Origin: Fontisphaera persica
GTDB lineage: Bacteria; Verrucomicrobiota; Verrucomicrobiia; Limisphaerales; Fontisphaeraceae
Reading direction: 5' to 3'
NCBI RefSeq assembly: GCF_024832785.1
Contig: NZ_CP116615.1
Span: 310,001-374,000, forward strand
Length of the DNA stretch: 64,000 bases
Made by a program: the position numbers and the translations under genes. Below are positions 31,892 to 40,600 of the stretch, piece after piece. Each line of letters begins with the position of its first letter. Position 1 is the stretch's first letter. The notes below the pieces were generated by a model. That model was not told where the DNA came from. It did no database searches and worked only from the letters and a program-made list of their open reading frames with translations.

Positions 31892-33091
31892 CTAAGGGCG
31901 TGGAGTCCCGGTTTTCAGCCACGTCAGGGGCAAACGCGCCAGCCAAATGGCTTCGTAAGGATTTTTTTCGCCTGCTTCATACAATACAGCAGCTTCCGTG
32001 GGAGAAATTGCGGCGAGACAGGAGTAGGCGGCGGGCCGAGGGTCCACGACTTGTGCCCGGGGCCAGGTGCGGCCATCGTCTTCACTGAGGCGCACGGTGA
32101 GGCGTTCGCGGCGGTTGGTGCTGGCTGGGTTGCTGAACAGGAGCGCCCCGGGGTTCTGCCCCTCCGGCCAGGCAATCCGCCGGAGACTGGCCTGGCAAAT
32201 GGGTTCAATCAACTCAGGCACGTGGCGCTGGTCCGTCCAGGTGAGTCCGCCATCGGCGCTGAAGGCCACCTGGCGGGTGGGGTTGGCGCGGTTGTAATTG
32301 CGCATATTAAGCATCAAGCGGCCGTCGCTTAGCTCCGCAACTTCGCATTCATTGACCGCTGGTTGCGGCGTGCGGCCGCCGAGCTTCCAGATTTGGCCCC
32401 GGTCATCGGAGTAAATGACGTGGGAATAATAACGTTTGGCGCCGGCTTCTATGTGGTCACAGGGAATGACCAGCCGGCCGCGGTGAACTCCTTTTTCCAG
32501 TTGAATGCCGGCTCCCGGGCCGGTGGCAAACCAGGTCCAGTTGGTGGGTTTAACCTGGGCGGTGATTTCACGCGGCGGGGACCAGGTGCGCCCGTGGTCA
32601 TCGGAGTGGGTCACGAAGACGCGGCGGGTATCCTTGCTGGTTTGGTTAATGATTTGGGACTCGCGGTCCTCGCCGCGATTCCAGGTCATCAGCAGGACAA
32701 TGCGGCCGGTTTCGCGCTCGACCACCGGGCAGGGGTTGCCGCAGGTGTTGGTGGAATCGTCCCACACGACTTGCAGGGAGGACCAGGTGCGGCCGCCGTC
32801 AGCACTTCGTTTGAGCACCAAATCAATGTCACCCGCATCACCGGCGCCATGACGGCGGCCCTCGGCCAAGGCCAGCAAATCGCCATTGGCCGCCCGCAGG
32901 AGGGCAGGGATACGGTAAGTGTGATAACCATCCTGGCCGCTGGTAAAAACGGGCACTCGCAACAAAGGAGTGGAGGCAGCTTCAGCGGCGGGAGCTGACG
33001 GACAACAACAGACCAGATGCCAGAGAATGCCCGCAAGGCATGACTGGAATAACCATGAGGCGCGCCGGTGTGGGTTACTGCTATGTTTCAT
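31892..33091 (-). CDS. Exported exo-alpha-sialidase (GH33)
   Basis: A 399-residue sialidase expected to release terminal sialic acids from glycans. The start is the ATG at 33091 (MKHSSNPHRR), followed by a hydrophobic signal to about residue 38; the longer frame to 33166 lacks support. It has the YRIP motif (GYHTYRIPALL), the acid/base region AGDIDLVLKRS and five Asp-boxes of form S-x-D-x-G-x-x-W: SADGGRTW, SDDHGRTW, SDDRGQIW, SADGGLTW and SEDDGRTW. The probable catalytic Glu is in NECEVAEL and Tyr in AAYSCLA. No sialic-acid catabolism genes (nanA/K/E) are in the window. Confidence 0.93.
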   Translation of the reverse strand: MKHSSNPHRRASWLFQSCLAGILWHLVCCCPSAPAAEAASTPLLRVPVFTSGQDGYHTYRIPALLRAANGDLLALAEGRRHGAGDAGDIDLVLKRSADGGRTWSSLQVVWDDSTNTCGNPCPVVERETGRIVLLMTWNRGEDRESQIINQTSKDTRRVFVTHSDDHGRTWSPPREITAQVKPTNWTWFATGPGAGIQLEKGVHRGRLVIPCDHIEAGAKRYYSHVIYSDDRGQIWKLGGRTPQPAVNECEVAELSDGRLMLNMRNYNRANPTRQVAFSADGGLTWTDQRHVPELIEPICQASLRRIAWPEGQNPGALLFSNPASTNRRERLTVRLSEDDGRTWPRAQVVDPRPAAYSCLAAISPTEAAVLYEAGEKNPYEAIWLARLPLTWLKTGTPRP

Positions 33092-33290
33092 ACGCCACGC
33101 AAAATAGTACATTCGATGGTGTTTACAAATGAAGCTAAGGGGACGGAAGGAAAAAGGCCAACACAATCGCTTAAGGCTGGCGGCGCATGAACGGGCAAAC
33201 TTGCAGGCTGTGGCCCGGAGGGGTCTGGTTACTCTGCTGGACTGGGGATTCCTGGTTGCGCAGAGCCGGGATGGCTTTTAGAATGCTGGC

Positions 33291-34565
33291 ATGATGAATC
33301 CCATGCCTCGCCGTCGTTTTTTGCGTGCTACAGGCGCCAGTATGGCCGCTTTGAGCACATTTTCCCTGTGGTCTGCCGAGAATCCGCCCAACCGCCGCCT
33401 GCGGGTGGCGGTGATGGGGCTGGGGCGCGGCCTGGATCATGTGCGCGCGCTGCTGGAATTGCCCGGAGTGGAAATTGCGTGGTTATGCGATGTGGATACC
33501 CGCCGCACAGACCGGGCCGCGGAAACGGTGGCGAAGCAGACCAATTATCGCCCGCAAGGGCAGAAGGATATTCGGAAGGTATTGGAGGATAAAACTACGG
33601 ATGCCCTGTTCATCGCCGCGCCCAATTTCTGGCACACCCCTGCCACGGTGCTGGCCTGCGCGGCGGGCAAGCACGTGTACGTGGAAAAACCCGGCAGCGG
33701 CACAGCGCAAGAGAGCCAGATGATTGTGGCTGCGGCGCGCAAATATGGAAGGCTGGTGCAGATGGGCAATCAGCGGCGCAGTTTTCCGGGCATCATCGAG
33801 GGGATGAACCGGCTGCGGGAGGGCGTGATAGGTCGGGTAATTACGGCGCGCTGCTGGTACACCAACAGCCGCGGCAGCATTGGGCGCGGCCAGCCGGCGG
33901 CGGTGCCGGAGTGGCTGGATTATTCCTTGTGGCAGGGGCCGGTGCCGGAGCGTCCTTACAAGGATAATCTGGTGCATTATAACTGGCATTGGATGTGGCA
34001 TTGGGGCAATGGCGAGCTGGGCAACAACGGCGTGCATTACCTGGACCTGGCCCGGTGGGGGTTGGGCGTGGACGCTCCGCGGCAGGTGGCCTGCACGGGC
34101 GGGCGGTATCATTTCAATGATGACCAGGAGACGCCCGACACGGGGGTGGTCACTTATGATTTTGGCCACTGTTACGCCACTTGGGAATGGAGCAGTTGTC
34201 ATCCGCGTCCCACAGAAAAATATGGGCTGGTGCATTTTTATGGCGAGAAAGGCTCCCTGATTTTTGAGGGGGCGGGCTACCGGATTTTGGATATGAAGGG
34301 AGTGGAAGTCGCCAAGGGTTCCGGCCCGGCGGGAGACAAAGTGCACATCGGCAACTTCCTGGATGCTATTCGGGGCGATGCCAAACTTACCAGTGAGATT
34401 GCCGAAGCCCAGAAAAGCGCGTTGCTGTGTCACCTGGGCAACATCGCCTGGCGGGTGGGCCGGACGCTACGTTATGACGCGGCGCAGGAGCGCATTGTGG
34501 ACGATGCGCAGGCGATGAAGTTGTGGCAGCGGGAGTATCGGCCCGGCTGGGCGCCCAAGGTTTGA
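33291..34565 (+). CDS. Gfo/Idh/MocA family oxidoreductase with Tat signal
   Basis: A 424-residue NAD(P)-dependent sugar or polyol dehydrogenase-like protein. The twin-arginine signal MPRRRFLRATGASMAALSTF predicts export already folded. The Rossmann nucleotide site is RVAVMGLGRGLDHV, and the family EKP motif is VYVEKPGSGT. The active-site region NNGVHYLDLARWGLG carries the conserved Asp/His pair. Exported members are abundant in planctomycetes and Verrucomicrobia; the substrate is unknown. It is transcribed away from the sialidase gene and towards parE. The start is ATG at 33291, with an alternative ATG immediately after. Confidence 0.93.
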   Translation: MMNPMPRRRFLRATGASMAALSTFSLWSAENPPNRRLRVAVMGLGRGLDHVRALLELPGVEIAWLCDVDTRRTDRAAETVAKQTNYRPQGQKDIRKVLEDKTTDALFIAAPNFWHTPATVLACAAGKHVYVEKPGSGTAQESQMIVAAARKYGRLVQMGNQRRSFPGIIEGMNRLREGVIGRVITARCWYTNSRGSIGRGQPAAVPEWLDYSLWQGPVPERPYKDNLVHYNWHWMWHWGNGELGNNGVHYLDLARWGLGVDAPRQVACTGGRYHFNDDQETPDTGVVTYDFGHCYATWEWSSCHPRPTEKYGLVHFYGEKGSLIFEGAGYRILDMKGVEVAKGSGPAGDKVHIGNFLDAIRGDAKLTSEIAEAQKSALLCHLGNIAWRVGRTLRYDAAQERIVDDAQAMKLWQREYRPGWAPKV

Positions 34566-34599
34566 AGCAGGGGCGCGGCTTATTACTGGGTCAGGCGGG

Positions 34600-36438
34600 T
34601 TAATCCTCCACCGGCACCACCAGACGTTCCATGATGTAGTCTTTGCGCTCGGGCGTGTTCTTGCCCATGTAGAACGTGAAAATGCCGGCGGCTTCAGTGC
34701 GTGGCGCATGTTCCACCCGGCTGAGCCGCATGTCCTTGCCGATAAATTGCTTGAATTCAGCCGGTGAGATTTCGCCCAGGCCTTTGAAACGGGTGATTTC
34801 CGGTTTGCCCCCCAGCTCGGTCACGGCTTTGTCACGCTCGGCCTCGCTGTAGCAATAGATGGTGCGTTGCTTGTTGCGGACACGAAACAGCGGGGTTTCC
34901 AGCACGAAGAGCCGCCCCTCGTGGACCACCGGCTCGAAGAAGCGGAAGAAGTAGGTAATCATCAGGTTGCGGATGTGCAGGCCGTCCACGTCTGCATCAG
35001 TGGCCAGGATGATTTTGCCATAGCGCAGGCCCTCGATGCCGTCCTCCAGATTGAGGCTCTGCATGAGGTTGTACAGCTCGTCATTCTTATACATCACATC
35101 TCGCTTCAAATCCCAGACGTTGAGGGGCTTGCCCTTCAACACAAACACCGCCTGGGTGTTGACATCGCGGCAACTGGTGATGGAGCCGGCGGCCGACTGG
35201 CCTTCGCAAATGAAAATCATCGTGTCCTCGCCTTTGCCGCGCTTGCGGTCCAGGTGGTGCTTGCAATCCTTGAGCTGCGGAATGCGCAGGCTGATGGCCT
35301 TGGCCCGTTCGCGGGCCAGCTTTTTGACTTCCTGCAATTCCTTGCGCAACTGCTGGGTGTCCGCGGCCTTGGCCACAATCTGGTCGGCGATTTCCTTGTT
35401 GCGGTTGAAAAAGTGCAGCAGCTCCTCGCGCACCTTGTTGACCAGCTCGCTGCGAATCTCGGTGTTGCCCAGCTTGTTTTTGGTCTGGGATTCAAACACA
35501 GGGTCCTTCAGGCGGATGGCAATCGCGCCCACCATGCTTTCGCGCACGTCGTCACCGTCAAACTTGCCGTTGCTGTATTCATTGACCGCCTTGAGCAGGC
35601 CTTCACGAAACGCGCTCAGGTGCGTGCCGCCGTCGCTGGTGTAGGTGCCATTGACGTAGGAATAAAACGTTTCGCCGTAACGGCTGTTGGTATGGGTGAA
35701 GCAAAACTCCAGCGTCTTGCTGCTGTAATGCAGCGGAGGGTACAGCGGCTCGGCGCCATCGGCGCGCAAATCTTCCATCACCAAATCCAGCAGCCCATGC
35801 CGGGACTGGAAAACTTTGCCATTGAAAACCAGCCGCAGGCCGGGGTTCAAGTAGCTGTAGTGCCGCAGGCGGTGCTCAATGTGTTCCAGGCGGTACTCGT
35901 AGTCCTTGAAGATGTCCGGGTCGGCTTCGTAGGTGACCAGCGTGCCGTCCGGCTCGCCGGGGCATTTGCCCTCGCGTTGTTGTTTGAGTTTGCCCTGTTT
36001 GAACACTGCCTCGGCAAATTCGCCATTCCGATGGCTGCGCACCAGGAAATGCCGCGACAGGGCGTTGACCGCCTTGGTGCCCACGCCGTTCAACCCCACG
36101 CTGAACTGAAAAACCTCGTCGTTATATTTGGCGCCGGTGTTGATGGTGCTCACGCAGTCCACCAGTTTGCCCAGGGGGATGCCGCGGCCGAAATCGCGCA
36201 CCGTGACCTTTTTGTCTTCCAAAGTTATCTGAATCTCCTTGCCATAACCCATGATGTACTCGTCCACCGCATTATCAATGACCTCCTTCATCAGGATATA
36301 GCAACCGTCATCATAATGGGCGCCGGTGCCAATGCGCCCAATATACATGCCGGTGCGCAGCCGAATATGCTCCAGCGACGAAAGTGTCTTGATTTTGCTT
36401 TCGTCGTAAACGTGTTTGTTGCTTTTTGGCTCTGCCAT
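34600..36438 (-). CDS. parE: Type IIA DNA topoisomerase subunit B (ParE, Bacteroidetes-like type)
   Basis: A 612-residue ATPase subunit of topoisomerase IV, which decatenates chromosomes. The GHKL motifs are EVIDNAVDEY, DFGRGIP and GLNGVGTKAVNALS, and the TOPRIM acidic residues lie in FICEGQSAAGS and ATDADVDGLHIR. Wording such as CRDVNTQAVF, GKPLNVWDL, TIYCYSEAERD and ITRFKGLGEISPAEFKQFIG matches the Bacteroidetes-type ParE and not E. coli GyrB. The usual EGDS motif reads EGQS, so Asp is replaced by Gln at the position equivalent to GyrB Asp426, a known quinolone-resistance site. No parC partner is adjacent. The start MAEPKSNKHVYDESK is clear, and transcription is divergent from iclR. Confidence 0.93.
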   Translation of the reverse strand: MAEPKSNKHVYDESKIKTLSSLEHIRLRTGMYIGRIGTGAHYDDGCYILMKEVIDNAVDEYIMGYGKEIQITLEDKKVTVRDFGRGIPLGKLVDCVSTINTGAKYNDEVFQFSVGLNGVGTKAVNALSRHFLVRSHRNGEFAEAVFKQGKLKQQREGKCPGEPDGTLVTYEADPDIFKDYEYRLEHIEHRLRHYSYLNPGLRLVFNGKVFQSRHGLLDLVMEDLRADGAEPLYPPLHYSSKTLEFCFTHTNSRYGETFYSYVNGTYTSDGGTHLSAFREGLLKAVNEYSNGKFDGDDVRESMVGAIAIRLKDPVFESQTKNKLGNTEIRSELVNKVREELLHFFNRNKEIADQIVAKAADTQQLRKELQEVKKLARERAKAISLRIPQLKDCKHHLDRKRGKGEDTMIFICEGQSAAGSITSCRDVNTQAVFVLKGKPLNVWDLKRDVMYKNDELYNLMQSLNLEDGIEGLRYGKIILATDADVDGLHIRNLMITYFFRFFEPVVHEGRLFVLETPLFRVRNKQRTIYCYSEAERDKAVTELGGKPEITRFKGLGEISPAEFKQFIGKDMRLSRVEHAPRTEAAGIFTFYMGKNTPERKDYIMERLVVPVED

Positions 36439-36827
36439 AAAATCATCTGCCGGCGATTTCAGCCGGGCGGACCTCTGGTCAACAACCTATAGCCAGGCGG
36501 ACCGAAAATCAATCCCTTTGCAATGACCTCCACAATCCCTTGCGGGCCTCCATCCATGAACCTACAACAGATTGAGGCAGGCTTAACCATATCCATGGGG
36601 AAAGGTGGGGTAAGACACGCAGCCACCGCATTGTTAGCCCTCGGTTGCTTCATCCCTCGATGTTTATAGGCCTCTCTGCATAAGGGCTTCCCATGCCACA
36701 CCTTGGGCGGCGACAGCGTTATTCCCGACGAGAGGCTGACGCGCCCCGGGGGCGGAATTTTTCACAAAATAGCTTGACGCGGTGCGGGTCAAAGATTTCA
36801 ATAGCGAAAACATTTTCCATAGATGAA
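36439..36827. other. 389-bp divergent intergenic region parE/iclR
   Basis: Holds the promoters of both divergent genes. A rightward sigma-70 candidate is described separately. On the minus strand ttgatt and tatagg (about 36485-36520) form a weaker candidate with a short 15-bp spacer. Frames in this region lack family sequence. Confidence 0.5.
36774..36802 (+). promoter_or_regulatory. Sigma-70-type promoter candidate for the iclR operon
   Basis: A -35 TTGACG (36774-36779) and -10 TTCAAT (36797-36802) are separated by exactly 17 bp. They lie about 25 bases upstream of the iclR ATG. The -35 matches consensus at five of six positions and the -10 at four. Confidence 0.5.
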
Positions 36828-37694
36828 ATGAAACGTCCTGTGCCGCGCACCGTGTCCAGAGCAAGCAGGCCCCGTCCAACCGAGGGGGCTTGTCCGGTGC
36901 CCGGCCTGGAGCGGGGGCTGAGGATTTTGGAATTGCTGGTGGATTATCCGGAGGGATTGACCCAGCGCGAGATTGCCGAGCGGTTGCAGTACCCGGCCGC
37001 CAGTGTGCACCGTCTGAGCCAGACGTTGCAGGCGCATGGATACCTGGTGCGAGATGAGGAAGGGCGGGTGTTGCGGCTCAGTCGGAAACTGGTGGCGATG
37101 GGCAGCCGGGTGTTGGCGGAGGAGGACTGGCTGAGTGAGGCGATGGATGCCGCCAAGGTGTTGCGGGATGGGGTAAAGGAGACTGTTTTGATTGGCACGC
37201 TGGCCGGCGATGCGCTGGTGGTGTTGGGGCAGGTGCTGGGCACGCATCCCTTCAAGTTTTCGGTGGATTTGGGCGCGCGTCTGCCGCTGCATACGGCGGC
37301 GCCCGCCAAGGCGATGCTGGCTTTTCTGCCGGAGGAGGAGCGGCGGCGGGTGTTGCAGCAGATAAAATACGAAAAATTCAATGAGCGCACCTTGTGCAGC
37401 GTCCAAGCATTGGAAGCGGAGCTAATGCAGGTGGAGCGGCAGGGGTATGCGGTGGACCGGCAGGAGCAACTGACGGGCATTCACTGTGTGGCGGCCCCGG
37501 TCTTCAACCGGCACGGCTATCCGGTGGCGGCGTTGTGGACCACCGGGCCGGCGGACCGGCTGCGCGAGAAAGATTTTCCTGCGGTGGCCACTTTGGTCAT
37601 GGAACAGGCGCAGCGAGTTTCGCGGCGGTTGGGGTTTGGATGGATTCCCGCGCCTGAAAAGAACAATGGCAAAACTGGAAACGGGCATGAATAG
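36828..37694 (+). CDS. IclR family transcriptional regulator
   Basis: A 288-residue regulator starting at the ATG at 36828 (MKRPVPRTVSRA); the longer frame from 36693 runs back through the promoter region. The N-terminal winged helix-turn-helix is at about residues 25-85 (LERGLRILELLVDYPEGLTQ, then EIAERLQYPAASVHRLSQTL). The C-terminal IclR effector domain includes VDLGARLPLHTAAPAKAMLA and ITGIHCVAAPVF-type segments. The next gene starts 8 bases before its stop, so it heads a four-gene operon with the HZS-alpha-like fusion, cupin and TPR protein and probably controls it. IclR effectors are usually small carbon metabolites; this one is unknown. Confidence 0.92.
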   Translation: MKRPVPRTVSRASRPRPTEGACPVPGLERGLRILELLVDYPEGLTQREIAERLQYPAASVHRLSQTLQAHGYLVRDEEGRVLRLSRKLVAMGSRVLAEEDWLSEAMDAAKVLRDGVKETVLIGTLAGDALVVLGQVLGTHPFKFSVDLGARLPLHTAAPAKAMLAFLPEEERRRVLQQIKYEKFNERTLCSVQALEAELMQVERQGYAVDRQEQLTGIHCVAAPVFNRHGYPVAALWTTGPADRLREKDFPAVATLVMEQAQRVSRRLGFGWIPAPEKNNGKTGNGHE

Positions 37695-40600
37695 CAGGGC
37701 ATTGGGCATCGGATTGGCTTTAGGATGGGGGTGGATTGGCCTCCTGGCCTGCAGCGCCGAGGCGGCCACGGCCGGCTGGGCGGAGGCGTTGCTGGCGCAA
37801 CGCAAGGCGGCCATGGCAAACGCCGTGGTGCAGGAATCGCCCTGGTTCACCACCGGCCCGTTGCCGGCCAAATCTTTTGAGGAGGCGCTGTTTCCTGAGC
37901 ACGGAGTGGACTTGGAGGCGCGCAGCGCCGACGGGAAACGCCGACTTTGGACGCAACGGGATTATCCCAACGGGGTGGTGAACGATTTGCGGGCGGGCAA
38001 CAGCACGTCCTCCTACTTTTATCGCACTTTGGTGGCCAAGGCGGGCGGGCCGCTGCGGATTGGCCTGGGGAGTGATGACGGCTGCGAGTTCTGGTTTAAT
38101 GGAGAAAAAGTGCTGTCGCGCGATGTGCCGCGGGGGGCGGGGCCGGACCAAGATGTCGTCAATGTCAAGCTGCGGCCCGGCACCAACACCGTTTTGTTCA
38201 AGATTTACAATCGTACCGGCAATTGTGGTTTTTACTACCAGAGCGGGGTGTCTTCCCCTTCGGCGGTGGTGGCGGGATTGGCCGCCCAGTATCCTCGGGA
38301 GATGGCTTTGTTTTCCAAATATGGCCAGCCGGCACGGTGGCTGCGCCAGATGGACAGCACGGCGGTGGAGCAGGAGGTCATTGGCGGTTTGCTGAAGCGG
38401 TTGAAGGAAGCCGACGCGGCGCGCGAGCGTTTGCAATCCCTGGTGAGCGCCAGGACGCCGCCCGACAATCCGGCCTGGTTGAATCTGCTGGTCGAAGTGG
38501 CGGGGGAGGTGGAGGCCTTTGAGCGGGCGCGGGGTGAACTGGAGCGGCTGAATCCGGCAGCCTTGCGACGGGCAGTGGAGGATTTGCGGACAACGTATGG
38601 GGAAAAATATCGCGAAGGGGCGGAGGTGCTGGAGGAACTGGGGCGTTTTGAACAGGAGCTGCCGAAGGTGAAAGCGGCGCTGGCGGCGGGCGAGCGCCAG
38701 GCCCTGAAGGTTCTGCAACAATACCAGGCGCTGGAGCGGCGGGCTTTGTTGAGCAACCCAGCCCTGGATTTTGAGGAAATCCTGCTCATCAAGCGGCAGG
38801 AGGGCAACCTCGGCCTGCCGCAAAACTGGCAGGGCAACACCAACCTGAATCCTCGCATGGACAATGAACTGGTGCGGATGAAGGTGCGCGAGGAAAATCC
38901 AGTTTTGCGGCGGGTGTACAAGCCGGCGAAGGACGTTTTTGTGGGAGATGTGGATTTGCATTACGACGGCCAGAAACTGCTTTTTTCATCCATCGGTTCG
39001 CATGGCCGATGGCAGGTGTTTGAGATTCATGTGGACGGCACGGGGCTGCGGCAGGTCACTCCGGGAGATGAGCCGGACATTGACAGCTACGATGCCATAT
39101 ACCTGCCGGACGAGCGGATTATTTTCGATGCCACGACACCCTTCACCGGCGTGCCTTGCGTGGGGGGGGCGGATTACGTGGCCAATCTGCACCTCATGAC
39201 GCCGGACGGCAAACACATCCGGCGGCTCTGTTTTGACCAGGATAACAATTGGTGTCCGGTAATGTTGCCCAATGGCCGGGTAATGTATCTGCGATGGGAG
39301 TACACCGACAGCGCGCACTACTTCAGTCGCGTATTGATGTCCATGAACCCCGATGGCACGGGGCAGATGGAGTTTTACGGCAGCAATTCCTACTGGCCCA
39401 ACTCCCTGTTTTACGCGCGGCCGCTGCCGGGGAGCGCGACGAAATTTGTGGGCATCGTGAGCGGGCATCACGGCGTGCCGCGCATGGGCGAGCTGGTCTT
39501 GTTCGATGCGGCGCGCGGGCGGCAGAGCGACGCCGGGGCGATTCAGCGCATTCCAGGCTACGGCAAGCCGGTCAAGGCCGTCATCAGGGACGCACTGGTG
39601 GATGGTTCCTGGCCGAAGTTTCTGCATCCGTTTCCTTTGAGCGATAAACATTTTCTGGTGGCCTGCAAGCCAACGCCGCAGGCCGCCTGGGGCATTTACC
39701 TGGTGGACATTTACGACAACATGCTGCTGTTGCGGGAGGAGCCGGGCTACGCGCTGTTGGAGCCGGTGCCGCTGCGCAAGACAGAGCGGCCTCCCATCAT
39801 CCAGGACAAGGTGCGTCCGGGCGCGACCAACGCGGTGGTGTATCTGCACAATGTTTATATGGGGGATGGTCTGAAGGGCGTGCCGCCGGGGACGGTAAAA
39901 AGCCTGCGCCTGTTTCAATATGAGTACTCCTATCGCAACATGGGCGGGCATTATTTCATAGGCATGGAAGGCGGCTGGGATGTGCGGCGCCTGATTGGCA
40001 CGGTGCCGGTGCAGGCTGATGGGTCAGCGTTGTTCAACGTGCCCGCCAACACGCCCATTGCCATCCAGCCGCTGGATGCGGAAGGCAAGGCCCTGCAACA
40101 GATGCGGAGCTGGTTTGTGGGCATGCCTGGTGAGTATGTGTCATGTGTGGGGTGTCACGAGCGCCAGAACCAGTCTTCCACGTTGCGCAATGCCAGTGCG
40201 GCCCGCAGCACGCCGGTGGACCCGCAACCTTGGTACGGGCCCAAGCGGGGATTCAGTTTTTTGCGCGAGGTGCAGCCGGTGCTGGACCGGTATTGCTCCG
40301 GGTGCCATGACGGCAAAGACCCGTCCCGTCCCAACCTGGCCAACACTCAAATCGTGGGGACTACCGTGGGGGCGCGGCTGCCGGTATCCTATTTGAATTT
40401 GCATCCTTTTGTGCGCCGGAATGGGCCGGAGGGCGATTACCATGTGCTCACGCCGCTGGAATTTCATGCTGACACCAGCCGCCTGGTGCAGATGTTGCGC
40501 AAGGGTCACTACAACGTGCGGTTGGATGCCGAGGCGTGGGACCGGCTGATTACCTGGATTGATCTGAATGTGCCGGCCCACGGCACTTTCCATGAGGCCG

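Noticed and set aside
34867-36492. 541-residue plus-strand frame in parE
   Set aside because: Antisense of a well-supported ParE; no start signals or motifs.
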